This document shows positions 30,275-39,676 of a stretch of 64,000 bases of DNA, one piece after another. The stretch is from an uncultured Gammaproteobacteria bacterium (GTDB lineage: Bacteria; Pseudomonadota; Gammaproteobacteria; PS1; Pseudothioglobaceae). Position numbers and translations under genes: made by a program. The notes beneath the pieces were generated by a model. It saw nothing but the letters and a program-made list of their open reading frames with translations. It did not search any database and had not been told where the DNA came from. Location: positions 62,001-126,000 of the forward strand of contig CABXIU010000002.1 of the NCBI GenBank assembly GCA_902512305.1, written 5' to 3'. The first letter of the stretch is position 1. Each line of letters opens with the position of its first letter.

Positions 30275-31152
30275 AATATTGATTGAATTTCCATATATTT
30301 GTTTGTAGCTTTAGCCATAACGTCTTCAGGAATTGTGGGGGCAGGTGGCGCCTTGTTCCATTCAAGCGTCTCCAGATAGTCTCTAATGATTTGCTTGTCA
30401 AAGCTTTTTGGGCTTGTTCCAGGAGCATACTCTGACAATGACCAAAATCTTGACGAGTCAGGTGTTAAAGCTTCGTCCATAAGGGTCAGCTGATTGTTTG
30501 AATCGAGCCCAAACTCAAGCTTTGTGTCTGCAATAATAATGCCACGGCTAATTGCATGCTTGTAGGCATAATCATAAATTTTTAGACTTATGCTCTTGAT
30601 TTGATTGGCGAGCTCTGTGCCAACTAATGCTTCGGTTTCGGTGAACGAAATGTTGGCATCATGCTCTCCAGCTGGAGCTTTTGAAGAGGGGGTAAAGATG
30701 GGTTCTTGTAGTTTTTCAGCAAGCTTGAGTCCAGGCGGAAGCTTGATTCCACAAACTGAATTAAGGCTTAAATATTCTTTCCAGCCAGAGCCAATTATGT
30801 AACCTCGAACAACTGCTTCAATAGGTAGAGGCTTAAGTTTTTTTACAACTGTTGCCCGGCCTTCGAGCATTTTTGCTTCTTTAGCAGAGAGCACTTCGTC
30901 TATACGAGCCGCCGTTAGATGGTTTTGAATAATATGGTCAGTTTTATTGAACCAGTAGTTTGCAATTGTAGTGAGAATTTTTCCTTTGTTTTCTATCGGC
31001 TGATCAAAGATAACATCAAAAGCAGACAGTCGGTCAGACGCTACAATTAACATATTGTCTTTGTCAATATCGTAAATATCCCTCACCTTGCCCTGATGAA
31101 TAAGAGGAAGAGAAAAATCATTTTTTATGTTGAAGGGCACACTGACAACCAA
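30265..31152 (-). CDS. purC: SAICAR synthase
   Basis: A 295-residue purine-pathway enzyme joining CAIR and aspartate. Characteristic blocks are LIHQGKVRDIYD at the start, DRLSAFDV, VVRGYIIGSGWKEY, the DANISFTE substrate loop and LIIADTKLEFG-like IIIADTKLEFG. It belongs to the longer, about 295-residue class rather than the 237-residue E. coli type. It is first in a likely operon with DUF2797, the P-loop protein, metA and mutY. The upstream M23 peptidase gene runs in the same direction, leaving a 64-base gap. Confidence 0.94.
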   Translation of the reverse strand: MVVSVPFNIKNDFSLPLIHQGKVRDIYDIDKDNMLIVASDRLSAFDVIFDQPIENKGKILTTIANYWFNKTDHIIQNHLTAARIDEVLSAKEAKMLEGRATVVKKLKPLPIEAVVRGYIIGSGWKEYLSLNSVCGIKLPPGLKLAEKLQEPIFTPSSKAPAGEHDANISFTETEALVGTELANQIKSISLKIYDYAYKHAISRGIIIADTKLEFGLDSNNQLTLMDEALTPDSSRFWSLSEYAPGTSPKSFDKQIIRDYLETLEWNKAPPAPTIPEDVMAKATNKYMEIQSILCS

Positions 31153-31216
31153 AGTCCGAATGCTTTATTTTAATCGATTGAAGCAGCTGTTTGTTTCAGT
31201 TGCCTCGATTAAAGGC

Positions 31217-32335
31217 TTATTTTATATTTAGCTCTTCAAGTATTCTTTTTGCCCTTTTTTGAAAGCCAGGCATTTCGCTATTAGGAACGACAGATTTTTT
31301 GGCTAGTTTGATTTTTTCAGCGTCCTGATGGACGCCATTAATTCTAATTTCATAGTGAAGATGAGGCCCGGTTGACATTCCTGTGCTTCCAACATAGCCA
31401 ATTAGCTCACCTTTTTTAACGCGGTTGCCTGACTTAAGGCCCTTTGCAAACTTAGATAGGTGAGCGTAAACGGTTACTATTTCTGGCCCATGTTTTAAAT
31501 AGATCACGTTTCCATATCCTGACAATGTGGCGACATACTTAATTAGCCCTTTTGCTGATGCGTATACTGGAGTGCCAGCAGGTGCTGCAAAATCGGTGCC
31601 GCGATGCGGCCTATATTTTTTGAGAACTGGGTTGTAGCGGCTTTTTGAAAAACCTGAACTAATTCTATTGTATTTTACTGGCGAAAAAGCAAAAGAGTCG
31701 TTGAGCGTTTCGCCTTTTGACGTGTGATACTTTTTTCTACCCATTGAGTCTTTATGAGAAAAAAGAGCAATAGTTTTTTTGTCTCCAACATAAATCATTG
31801 CTTCTGGCGTTTTCTCGCCATTCCAAGACAAAACAAACCTGTCTCCTTTTCTTAGGTCACGACTAAAGTCAATCTCCCAAGAAAAATGATCAACCATTAT
31901 TTGTCTGACTTTGGCATCAACCCCTGCTTTTTTTGCGTCATAATTCAGAGACTTTTGAATGTTAATGATTGTATAGGTAAGATTTTCAGCGCTTCGGGAG
32001 TCAGCTTTTTGGAATCTAAATATTTTTCCGTCATAGTATATGTTTAGCGGGTTGTCATTCTGCGGGCTAAATATAATTTCTTTAAGCGAGTGGTCTTCGT
32101 TAAGAAGTATCCTAAACCTGTCTCCCGGGTAAATATTATTTAATCTTTGGGCTCTTTCGTCTGAAGCCATTAGCTTTGTCAATAACTTTCCAGAAAGCCC
32201 AGTGCTAAAAAAGAATTTATAAAAGGCATCCCCTCTAGAAACTTTAAAGTTATAGTCATGATTACCGCCTGCGAGCGAGGGACTGCATAATAATGAGCCG
32301 ACAAAGAATAGGGAGAGAAAAAAGGACTTTTGCAT
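31217..32335 (-). CDS. M23-family metallopeptidase (murein endopeptidase-like)
   Basis: A 372-residue exported protein with a signal peptide (1-22, ending near PSLAGG) and a LysM/OapA-like middle region (DRFRILLNED, KGDRFVLSW). The C-terminal M23/LytM zinc peptidase domain has HRGTDFAAPAGTPV (His and Asp ligands), VYAHLSKF and the HLHYEI ligand motif near residue 330. All three catalytic elements are present, so it is predicted active. By analogy with MepM it would cut peptidoglycan cross-links during wall growth. It sits next to dxr, nine bases from that gene, in a cell-envelope run (uppS-cdsA-dxr-peptidase). Confidence 0.88.
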   Translation of the reverse strand: MQKSFFLSLFFVGSLLCSPSLAGGNHDYNFKVSRGDAFYKFFFSTGLSGKLLTKLMASDERAQRLNNIYPGDRFRILLNEDHSLKEIIFSPQNDNPLNIYYDGKIFRFQKADSRSAENLTYTIINIQKSLNYDAKKAGVDAKVRQIMVDHFSWEIDFSRDLRKGDRFVLSWNGEKTPEAMIYVGDKKTIALFSHKDSMGRKKYHTSKGETLNDSFAFSPVKYNRISSGFSKSRYNPVLKKYRPHRGTDFAAPAGTPVYASAKGLIKYVATLSGYGNVIYLKHGPEIVTVYAHLSKFAKGLKSGNRVKKGELIGYVGSTGMSTGPHLHYEIRINGVHQDAEKIKLAKKSVVPNSEMPGFQKRAKRILEELNIK

Positions 32336-32345
32336 TAATGTTTAG

Positions 32346-33497
32346 TTAGTCGCTAGAGCCAACAAACGACAGAGCTATTTGGCGGGAAAGTTGGTCATTT
32401 TCCACAACACCTTCCAATGTGTCAAGGTTTTGGCTTGGGGCTTCGTTAAGTGTCTTTGCTATAATCTTGGGAATATCTAAAAACCCTACTCTGTTATTTA
32501 AAAAAGCATCGACTGCAACTTCATTGGCAGCATTTAGTGTACCCGGCGCACTCTTGCCCTCTGACATGGCTTTATAGGCAAGCTCAAGACACTTAAATTT
32601 TTTCATATCTGGGGGGTGAAATTCCAATGAAGACTCTTTTGTTAGGTCGAGTTGTTTGACGCCAGACTGGAGTCTTCCAGGATAAGACATTGCATAGGAT
32701 ATTGCGCTTCTCATGTCTGGAAGTCCAAGTTGAGACAAAACGCTTCCGTCGTCAAAATATACAAAAGAATGAACAATGCTTTGGGGGTGAACGACAACCT
32801 CAATTTGATTTGATGCCAGTCCAAACAAAAAGTTTGCTTCAATGACCTCTAGGCCTTTGTTCATCATTGTTGCTGAGTCAACAGAAATCTTCTTACCCAT
32901 TTTCCAATTAGGATGATTGCATGCCTCGGTTGGAGTTGCTGAGCTTAGCTTTTCGAGAGGCGTATTTAAAAACGGCCCCCCTGAAGCAGTGAGCTGTATT
33001 TTATTTAGCCCTTCTTTGCCTCCTTGGAGGCATTGAAAAATAGCACTATGTTCTGAATCAACCGGTATGATTTCTGCGCCTGATTTTTTGGCTAAGCGCA
33101 TTAAAAGACTCCCGCCTAAGACCAGAGACTCTTTGTTTGCAAGCATAATTCTTTTTCCAGCTTGCGCCGCACAAAAAGTTGACGATAGGCCAGCAGCCCC
33201 AACAATTGCAGCCATAATAAAGTCTGTCTTTTGGTGTGAAGCTATGTCATCAAGTGCACTATTGCCACACAACACTTCGACACCAGCAGGCACAACCTTC
33301 CTTAGGCTTTCTGCTGCAGCTTCATCGACCAAAACTGCAAAAGAAGGCAGATGTTTTATGCAAATTTTATGCAGCGTCTCCCAGTCAGATTTTGCACTAA
33401 CTGCAAAAACTTTAAACCTATCAGGGTGACGCGAGATAACGTCTAGGGTGTTTAGTCCAATAGATCCAGTCGCCCCAAGGATTGCTATATTTTTCAT
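32346..33497 (-). CDS. dxr: 1-deoxy-D-xylulose 5-phosphate reductoisomerase
   Basis: A 383-residue NADPH-dependent enzyme making methylerythritol phosphate, the committed step of the MEP isoprenoid pathway. The NADPH-binding start is GATGSIGLNTLDVI (8-21). Metal and substrate motifs are VDSEHSAIFQCL, TASGGPF, HPNWKMGKKISVDSATMMNKGLE and VHPQSIVHSFV. Length is normal. It overlaps cdsA by four bases and belongs to the uppS-cdsA-dxr operon typical of Gammaproteobacteria. Confidence 0.96.
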   Translation of the reverse strand: MKNIAILGATGSIGLNTLDVISRHPDRFKVFAVSAKSDWETLHKICIKHLPSFAVLVDEAAAESLRKVVPAGVEVLCGNSALDDIASHQKTDFIMAAIVGAAGLSSTFCAAQAGKRIMLANKESLVLGGSLLMRLAKKSGAEIIPVDSEHSAIFQCLQGGKEGLNKIQLTASGGPFLNTPLEKLSSATPTEACNHPNWKMGKKISVDSATMMNKGLEVIEANFLFGLASNQIEVVVHPQSIVHSFVYFDDGSVLSQLGLPDMRSAISYAMSYPGRLQSGVKQLDLTKESSLEFHPPDMKKFKCLELAYKAMSEGKSAPGTLNAANEVAVDAFLNNRVGFLDIPKIIAKTLNEAPSQNLDTLEGVVENDQLSRQIALSFVGSSD

Positions 33498-34300
33498 AGC
33501 ACAAAGACCATAAACAGTAAAAATATTGGGGCAGATGCAGTAAGACTATCAATTCTATCTAAAAGCCCGCCATGACCCGGTAATATGTTGCCACTGTCTT
33601 TTTGGTCGTTTATGCGTTTTAAAACGCTCTCAAAAAGGTCGCCAAGGGCTGAAAATAAAGTGACTACTAGGGCCAAAAAACAGAATACAAGGAAGTCTTT
33701 TGATGTTGGGCTTTGAATAGCACTAATGACATAGCCAATTGCAACAACTTGTGCAAAAAAGATGCCACCATAGACTCCTTCAAAGGTTTTGTTTGGGCTA
33801 ACTTGTGGGCAGAGCTTTTTACTGCCAAAGCGCATCCCTGAAAAATATGCACCGCTGTCTGCTGCCCATACGAAAAGCAATAGAAGCAAAACAAAAGACC
33901 TTTCTTGTGAGTGCAGTATTGCCAAAGAAGCCGTCATTGGAATAAAAATAAACAGCCCATTAATAAGGTTTATTGCCATGTTGTTCTTTAGAAGGCTTGA
34001 GCTTTTTGGATAGTTTATAACCAAAAATAATACTACCAGCCACCAAGCAAAGGTTATAAATAGCGTGGGTGCCAACATTGAAGGACTAATTGCTATTAAG
34101 AAGGCAGAGGCCAAAATCACTATGACATAAAAAGATTTATTTGAAAATCGACCAAGCTTAATAAGTTTGCAGTATTCCCAAGACGCAACAATGGTCATTA
34201 GGCCAATAACTAAAGAAAACCAAGGCGAGCTTAAAAACAATGTTCCTAAAACAACCACTGGAGCCAAAATTAACGCCGTTAAGATTCTCTTACCGAGCAT
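33494..34300 (-). CDS. cdsA: Phosphatidate cytidylyltransferase
   Basis: A 268-residue inner-membrane enzyme making CDP-diacylglycerol for phospholipid synthesis. About eight hydrophobic helices are visible. Near the C-terminus is the CDP-diacylglycerol synthase signature LGDLFESVLKR followed by KDSGNILPGHGGLLDRIDS, with the metal-binding aspartates. Its start shares a base with the uppS stop and its end overlaps dxr, consistent with one tightly packed operon. Confidence 0.95.
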   Translation of the reverse strand: MLGKRILTALILAPVVVLGTLFLSSPWFSLVIGLMTIVASWEYCKLIKLGRFSNKSFYVIVILASAFLIAISPSMLAPTLFITFAWWLVVLFLVINYPKSSSLLKNNMAINLINGLFIFIPMTASLAILHSQERSFVLLLLLFVWAADSGAYFSGMRFGSKKLCPQVSPNKTFEGVYGGIFFAQVVAIGYVISAIQSPTSKDFLVFCFLALVVTLFSALGDLFESVLKRINDQKDSGNILPGHGGLLDRIDSLTASAPIFLLFMVFVL

Positions 34301-35055
34301 TATTTTTCTCCATTGCGTTCACCAAAGCGCCGATCTCTTGAGTGAAAATCTTTTATAGCCTCATCCAGTGCGTTTTCATTAAAGTCTGGCCATAAGGTGT
34401 TGCAAAAATAGAGTTCGCTATATGCAATATCCCAGAGCAAGAAGTTGCTGATTCTCACTTCTCCGCTGGTTCGAATCAACAAGTCAACTTTAGGTAGGTT
34501 TGACAAGGAAGTGTATTTGTTAAATAAGGCTGTATTTATATTGTTCGGATCAACGCTTCCATTGGCTACATCGACTGCAATTTTTTTTGCAGATTCTATA
34601 ATGTCCCATTGGCCGCCATAATTTGCAGCAATAACAAGATTTAATCCAGTGTTGTCTCGAAGATCAGATTCAGCTTCTTGAGCTAAAGTTATTATTTCTG
34701 GGGTAAAGACCGAAAGATCACCAATAATTTTGAGCTTAATATTATTTTCTTTAAGCTTTTTTGTCTCTGTTTTTAATACAGACAAGAATAGTTTGAATAA
34801 TAGGCCAACTTCCTCACTCGAACGTTTCATATTTTCACTACTAAATGCGAAAAGAGTTAGCGAATTAACTCCTAGCTTTGCACAATGCTTGACAATTTTT
34901 CTTACGGTTTGTACTCCTTTTTGGTGCCCGCTTGAACGGGGCAGGTGCTTGGCTTTTGCCCATCTTCCGTTGCCATCCATGATGATCGCTATATGCTGAG
35001 GTGGGGGCTGATTGGCGTTGCTTGTTTTCTCTTTTTGTGAGCTCATAGAGCGCAA
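34300..35055 (-). CDS. uppS: Undecaprenyl diphosphate synthase
   Basis: A 251-residue cis-prenyltransferase making the C55 lipid carrier for wall and polysaccharide synthesis. Family blocks include [11 protein letters not shown] with the catalytic aspartate, [26 protein letters not shown], and the C-terminal [21 protein letters not shown] region. The usual Gln after the RTSGE motif is Val. It leads the uppS-cdsA-dxr operon; the 110-base gap to divergent hisF probably contains both promoters. Confidence 0.95.
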   Translation of the reverse strand: MRSMSSQKEKTSNANQPPPQHIAIIMDGNGRWAKAKHLPRSSGHQKGVQTVRKIVKHCAKLGVNSLTLFAFSSENMKRSSEEVGLLFKLFLSVLKTETKKLKENNIKLKIIGDLSVFTPEIITLAQEAESDLRDNTGLNLVIAANYGGQWDIIESAKKIAVDVANGSVDPNNINTALFNKYTSLSNLPKVDLLIRTSGEVRISNFLLWDIAYSELYFCNTLWPDFNENALDEAIKDFHSRDRRFGERNGEK

Positions 35056-35165
35056 TTATACCCACCAGAATCAGAATTGCCCATTCTAAAGAGGTTGAAT
35101 TTGAACATAAGTTTTGCCTTCCATCTGTTAGCCCTCAAGTCTTTGTTGTTTTATGCGGTAAAATT

Positions 35166-35945
35166 ATGGCTATGAGCTTGGCTAAAAGAATAATTCCTTG
35201 TTTAGACGTACGAGACGGCAGAGTTGTTAAAGGCGTTAAATTTGTTGATATAAAAGATGCTGGTGACCCCGTTGAAGTTGCAAAGCGTTATGACAGAGAA
35301 GGCGCAGATGAAATTACTTTTCTAGACATAACAGCATCCCATGAGGGCAGAAATACGACTGTTGCCATGGTGGAAAAAATTGCTGAACAAGTTTTTATTC
35401 CTCTTACTGTTGGTGGCGGAATTCGCAAAGCGGAGGACGTGAGAGCTATGCTTAAGGCAGGGGCTGACAAAGTCGCAGTCAACTCTGCAGCAATTTTTAA
35501 TCCAGGCCTAATTAATGAGCTGTGTGGAGTTTTTGGGTCTCAGTGTATTGTCATTGCAATAGATGCAAAAAGAATTTCAAGCAACCCTTCCAAATGGGAA
35601 ATCTATACTCATGGCGGGCGAAAATCTACAGGTATAGACGCCATAGAATGGGCCATTAAAATGACAGAAGGAGAAAATGGTGCTGGAGAAGTGCTTCTTA
35701 CTTCTATGGATAGAGATGGCACAAAGGACGGCTTTGACCTTGAGCTGACAAGGGCAGTTGTAGACGCGGTAGATGTTCCTGTAATTGCATCTGGCGGTGT
35801 TGGCAATCTAGAGCATTTGGCAGAAGGGATTGTTGATGGCGGCGCTGATGCAGTGCTTGCTGCTAGCATTTTCCATTTTGCAGAATACACAGTTGAAGAT
35901 GCCAAAATATCAATGCAAAAAAAAGACATTGAAGTAAGGTTTTAG
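35166..35945 (+). CDS. hisF: Imidazole glycerol phosphate synthase cyclase subunit
   Basis: A 259-residue TIM-barrel protein that uses ammonia from HisH to make imidazole glycerol phosphate and AICAR. The N-terminal catalytic Asp is in [15 protein letters not shown], the second in [15 protein letters not shown], with phosphate loops in TVGGGIRK and ASGGVG. The start at 35166 or the second Met at 35172 are both possible; the latter gives the more usual length. It stands apart from other his genes, none of which is in the window. Confidence 0.95.
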   Translation: MAMSLAKRIIPCLDVRDGRVVKGVKFVDIKDAGDPVEVAKRYDREGADEITFLDITASHEGRNTTVAMVEKIAEQVFIPLTVGGGIRKAEDVRAMLKAGADKVAVNSAAIFNPGLINELCGVFGSQCIVIAIDAKRISSNPSKWEIYTHGGRKSTGIDAIEWAIKMTEGENGAGEVLLTSMDRDGTKDGFDLELTRAVVDAVDVPVIASGGVGNLEHLAEGIVDGGADAVLAASIFHFAEYTVEDAKISMQKKDIEVRF

Positions 35946-36005
35946 TATATTGAGTTTTAATTATCAACAGCGTATCATTACGCACTTTTGATTCCAGGAA
36001 AATGC

Positions 36006-36542
36006 ATGAACTTTAAAAAAGAATTTTGGGTGCTTTTATTAATATTTATTCTTCCAGTTGGCCTTGGAACTCTATTTTTTTACCTAAACCCAAGTTATTT
36101 CAGCCAAAACACAGTTAACTACGGTGAGTTAATTCGCCCTGTGATAATGACTGAAAAGTCAGACATTGAAGTTATCGGCGATGATTCTTTAGAGGGGGTC
36201 TGGACCCTTGCCTATGTTACAGATAGTTGTGACTCACTTTGTGACCAGGCGGTTGAAGATGTTAAGACTATTCGTACGCTCATTAATATGGATATGCGCC
36301 GAATTCAAAGAATGCTTATTACCAAAGATGGATCAATGCCTCAGAAAGATGATGAAAATTTAATTCATGCAAGCATCAATAACGAAGAGCTGTTGAGCCA
36401 GCTTGCTAGTTTTCCAAAGAACTCGATTTTTCTAATTGATCCGATTGGAAACTTTATGCTTTATTACAATCCGACTGACCTCAATATCAAGTTCGTTATT
36501 AAAGACCTTAAGCGCCTTCTTAAGTATTCTAGGATAGGCTAA
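36006..36542 (+). CDS. Sco-like thioredoxin-fold membrane protein of the cytochrome oxidase cluster
   Basis: A 178-residue protein, starting at the Met at 36006, with an N-terminal membrane anchor (about 7-28) and a periplasmic domain. It has a Sco-like CxxxC (DSCDSLCDQAVEDV) in the position used for copper binding or thiol reduction. A matching distal histidine, as in Sco proteins, is not evident. It lies one base from cyoE and near ctaA and sco, a position where similar proteins are found in oxidase assembly clusters. A role in CuA-site assembly or thiol reduction is inference. Confidence 0.7.
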   Translation: MNFKKEFWVLLLIFILPVGLGTLFFYLNPSYFSQNTVNYGELIRPVIMTEKSDIEVIGDDSLEGVWTLAYVTDSCDSLCDQAVEDVKTIRTLINMDMRRIQRMLITKDGSMPQKDDENLIHASINNEELLSQLASFPKNSIFLIDPIGNFMLYYNPTDLNIKFVIKDLKRLLKYSRIG

Positions 36543-37438
36543 TGAAGAGCCTTCCGTCTCTACAAGATCTTTTGGGGCTTTGCAAGCTTAAGGTGGTTGC
36601 GCTCATTTTGCTAACCGCGATAGTAGGAATGCTTTTGGCTGTTCCCTATCTGCCCAATTTGTTTATTGTTCTCGTCTCTTCAGCAGGAATATCATTGGCG
36701 GCAATGTCTGCAGCAGTATTTAATCACGTGGTTGATGAAAAAATTGATATGCAAATGTCTAGAACTGATCGCCGGCCACTCCCTCAAGGCAGGGTTACTA
36801 GAAGTCAGGCGCTTGTATGGGGGGTATTTTTAGGCGTTTTGGGAATCGGGCTTTTGTTGATATTTGTTAATTTTTTAACGGCCGTTTTAACGCTAATCTC
36901 TTTAATAGGATACGCAGTTTTCTACACCATGTATTTGAAAAGAGCTACCCCGCAAAATATAGTAATCGGAGGCGCGGCTGGCGCTGCTCCACCGGTTCTT
37001 GGGTGGACTGCAGTTGCTGGTTCTAATGGCATTGAGTATGCCTTGCTGCTTTTTCTGATTGTTTTTATTTGGACACCTCCGCACTTTTGGGCGCTGGCTA
37101 TTCATCGCCAAGAAGAATATAAAAAAGCAGAGATTCCAATGCTTCCTGTCACACATGGTCTGAAGTTTACTAAAGTGCAGATTCTTTTGTACACGGTTCT
37201 TTTGTTTCTTGTTACGCTTCTTCCTTTTTTGACTGGCATGAGTGGTGTAATTTATTTAATTTGTGCTGCGTCTCTTGGGGCTCTTTTTTTGGCATACTCT
37301 ATAAAGATTATTGTTGAGCCGGAAAATCCAAAAATTGCCTTTAAGACATTTAAATACTCTATTAATTATTTGATGGTTTTGTTCGTTGGACTATTGGTCG
37401 ACCATTACCTATTAATGAACTTTGGAGCTTCTCTCTAA
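36542..37438 (+). CDS. cyoE: Protoheme IX farnesyltransferase
   Basis: A 298-residue UbiA-family membrane enzyme converting heme B to heme O, the precursor of heme A. About nine hydrophobic helices are present. The first aspartate-rich motif is NHVVDEKIDMQMSRTDRRPLP (prenyl diphosphate/Mg site) and the second conserved block includes TPPHFWALAIHRQEEYKKAEIPM. The start overlaps the stop of the preceding Sco-like gene, so coupling is expected. With CtaA this supplies heme A for the aa3 oxidase downstream. Confidence 0.94.
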   Translation: MKSLPSLQDLLGLCKLKVVALILLTAIVGMLLAVPYLPNLFIVLVSSAGISLAAMSAAVFNHVVDEKIDMQMSRTDRRPLPQGRVTRSQALVWGVFLGVLGIGLLLIFVNFLTAVLTLISLIGYAVFYTMYLKRATPQNIVIGGAAGAAPPVLGWTAVAGSNGIEYALLLFLIVFIWTPPHFWALAIHRQEEYKKAEIPMLPVTHGLKFTKVQILLYTVLLFLVTLLPFLTGMSGVIYLICAASLGALFLAYSIKIIVEPENPKIAFKTFKYSINYLMVLFVGLLVDHYLLMNFGASL

Positions 37439-37441
37439 TAT

Positions 37442-37633
37442 ATGAAGTCACTGATGCAAGTTTTTAGAGCCGTAGCTTCTGCCTTGATTGGTGTTGGGAA
37501 AAGGAAAAATTTAGTCCAAGATTTTGAAGCTACAGAAAAAACAGGACCATGGCCCTACATAATTGTGGGTCTTTTTATGACGGTGCTTTTTATTGGGTCT
37601 CTAATCTTTGCAGTGCGATTAGTCCTTCCCTAA
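37442..37633 (+). CDS. DUF2970 small membrane protein
   Basis: A 63-residue protein with an amphipathic start (VFRAVASALIGVGKRKNLVQDF) and one C-terminal membrane helix (about 40-61). This is the layout of DUF2970 proteins found beside cytochrome oxidase genes in beta- and gammaproteobacteria. Its function is unknown. It starts three bases after cyoE and its end overlaps the 3' end of convergent sco by 15 bases. Confidence 0.75.
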   Translation: MKSLMQVFRAVASALIGVGKRKNLVQDFEATEKTGPWPYIIVGLFMTVLFIGSLIFAVRLVLP

Positions 37634-38332
37634 GGTTCCAATAATTTTGTCCAAGGCTTCCGCCATTGGTACAGCCTCGTGCGGGCTTGTCAAGAGCGCC
37701 GTTAGTTCTAGGTTTGGATTAAAGAGTAAATAGCTGCTTGTATGGTCGAGATCATAATGTGCCATTTCTGTTGAGCCATGCTCTTTATCACCACCCACTT
37801 CATGAGAGTGCTCGCCATGATTGCTGTGGTCTTCTTGCGCTAGTTTTTGAGATTGGACAACCTCATGATAAACACCAAGCGTTTTGCTGATTGACATCAT
37901 TTCATCTTGGCGCGCGGTTAAACCTAAAAATGAAGAGTTAAAGGTGCTTGCAAAATTATCAAGATTTCCAATATCCCTCATTGGGTCAACAGAAACAAAA
38001 ACCACTTGTAGCTTGTCGCTATGTTGCATGAGTTGATAGGACTGGCTGATTTTTGAAAGGTCCATTGGGCAGACATCAGGGCATGATGTATAACCAAAAT
38101 AAAGAAGCGACCATTTTCCCTCGGTTAGTTCAGACAAATGTATGTCTTGTGAATCATCATTAATAAAGCCTAGCTTTTCAGAAACAGATTTTGCCTCAGG
38201 ATATAAAGACGCTGCAGGAGCAACGGACTTTTTTAATTCTTCTATACTGGGCTTGCCAGCCATAAAGAAAAAAACAGCAGCACTAATGACAGCAACCAAA
38301 AGTAATAAGTAGATTTGAGTAGTTTTTTTCAT
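37619..38332 (-). CDS. SCO1/SenC-type copper chaperone with His-rich insert
   Basis: A 237-residue membrane-anchored protein (helix about 6-25) with a thioredoxin fold. The copper ligands are Cys84 and Cys88 of CPDVCP and a histidine at 197 just before TSSYLLFNP, as in Sco proteins that deliver copper to the CuA site of subunit II. Unusually, residues 169-192 before the conserved His form an insert with at least six more histidines (His169, 172, 175, 177, 185, 192). This could bind extra metal. It lies 24 bases after ctaA on the minus strand. Confidence 0.88.
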   Translation of the reverse strand: MKKTTQIYLLLLVAVISAAVFFFMAGKPSIEELKKSVAPAASLYPEAKSVSEKLGFINDDSQDIHLSELTEGKWSLLYFGYTSCPDVCPMDLSKISQSYQLMQHSDKLQVVFVSVDPMRDIGNLDNFASTFNSSFLGLTARQDEMMSISKTLGVYHEVVQSQKLAQEDHSNHGEHSHEVGGDKEHGSTEMAHYDLDHTSSYLLFNPNLELTALLTSPHEAVPMAEALDKIIGTLGKD

Positions 38333-38356
38333 AAATTAAATTTCAAATAAAAGACG

Positions 38357-39325
38357 TTAAATAGAGTTTTTCTTCGGATACATTTTGTGAGCAAGGTTAA
38401 TTAAGCTCAGGAGCAGTGCAAGCCCAATAGCATTATGCATCGTGGCTGCAAACATCGGTAAAGACATCACAACATTCATTATCCCCAGCACAATTTGAAT
38501 TGTTAAAAGAACAATTACAATAGACACACTCTTTCTTAATGCAACATAAGTTCTCAGGGCAAACGACAATGCAATTATTGCGGCAGTGAGCGCAAGAGCG
38601 CCAATCCTATGCGCCATTTGAATTGCAGTTCTTGTATGGCTTTCTAGAACGCCATACTCATAATCAACTCCAAGTGGGCCCCAGTAGTAGGCATTCTTAA
38701 AGTCCATGTCATCGGGCCACATTTCACCAAGACAAGAGGGAAAATAATCTCCACAAGAAAGTGCTGCATAGTTAGTGCTGGTCCATCCCCCTAGAAAGAT
38801 TTGAAGAACTATAAGAACTATAGCAATAGCAAGCATTGTTTTGTGCCTGCCAATAATTGGTTTGTCAAGGCGTGTTGGTTTGCGCTCATTCAGTAACAAC
38901 CAGAAGATAAGAGCTGTGGTTGAGAATCCACCCAACAAATGCATTGTTACAATGCCAGGATGAACTAATTCTGTGACAGTCCACATCCCTAGTGCACCCT
39001 GAAAAACAACCAGCAAAAGAAGCGCGGTAGGCAATTTAATAGAGCGAACCGTGTCTGGTTTTCGAAAAACTGCAATTAAAAATATAACAACTATAGACAG
39101 TCCAAGAGTTGAGGCCGCATACCTGTGTATCATTTCTTTCCAGGCTTTTGCAACATCTAGAGGTCTTTCATATTCAGAAGATACGACATCAGGAACAAAA
39201 AGCTGTCCATAACACCCAGGCCAATCTGGGCAGCCAAGTCCTGCATCAGCAAGTCGTGTGTACGCTCCTAAGACGACGACTATCAGTGCTAAAATAAACG
39301 AGAGATTAAGAGTCTTTGAGTACAT
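38357..39325 (-). CDS. ctaA: Heme A synthase
   Basis: A 322-residue membrane protein with eight helices that oxidises heme O to heme A. The N-terminal half has the conserved LGAYTRLADAGLGCPDWPGCYG block. Paired histidines are found in helices of both halves (for example IHRYAAST, HLLGG, MAHRIGA and MHNAIG). The start is taken at the internal Met (MYSKTL) because the twelve-residue extension to 39361 is hydrophilic and atypical. It faces coxB across a 351-base spacer and is followed by sco. Confidence 0.93.
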   Translation of the reverse strand: MYSKTLNLSFILALIVVVLGAYTRLADAGLGCPDWPGCYGQLFVPDVVSSEYERPLDVAKAWKEMIHRYAASTLGLSIVVIFLIAVFRKPDTVRSIKLPTALLLLVVFQGALGMWTVTELVHPGIVTMHLLGGFSTTALIFWLLLNERKPTRLDKPIIGRHKTMLAIAIVLIVLQIFLGGWTSTNYAALSCGDYFPSCLGEMWPDDMDFKNAYYWGPLGVDYEYGVLESHTRTAIQMAHRIGALALTAAIIALSFALRTYVALRKSVSIVIVLLTIQIVLGIMNVVMSLPMFAATMHNAIGLALLLSLINLAHKMYPKKNSI

Positions 39326-39676
39326 GTAAATCCTATTAAACGAGGCAACTATTTTAGTCAAAAAAACAGCCCATTAATTAAAAAAAATCAAAATCTTTAA
39401 GTAAACGTACTCAAAATATCTAAAGGCCCAGTCATTTTTTCAACATTTGGTAGAATGGTTTTTTATGCTAGTGAAAAAAGTTCAACCAAAATTGAGAATA
39501 AAGACTAATAATTGCTTGGTAAAACAAGAAGAAAAAGGTATCATTTAATTGTTTTTTATTTATGCTTGTAAATAATTTATAGGCAACCCTATACAAGCTA
39601 AATATGAATATATATAATAACCACAATTTTAATATGGTTATTAAATTAAAAGACTAAGGTTTAATTCGGAGAATCT
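39326..39676. other. Long AT-rich leader between ctaA and coxB
   Basis: This is the longest gene-free stretch in the window (351 bases if ctaA starts at 39325). It is strongly AT-rich with several A/T runs and must carry the divergent promoters of ctaA and the cox operon. I see no ORF with family features and no RNA gene. Clear elements are an inverted repeat at 39615-39643 and a GGAGA ribosome binding site just before the coxB ATG. No -10/-35 pair could be chosen with confidence. Confidence 0.6.
39615..39643. promoter_or_regulatory. Inverted repeat in the cox operon leader
   Basis: TAATAACCA and TGGTTATTA form perfect nine-base arms around an eleven-base AT loop, ending 33 bases before the coxB start. 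It could be an operator for a dimeric regulator or a hairpin in the mRNA leader. The AT-rich context means chance cannot be excluded. Confidence 0.45.
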
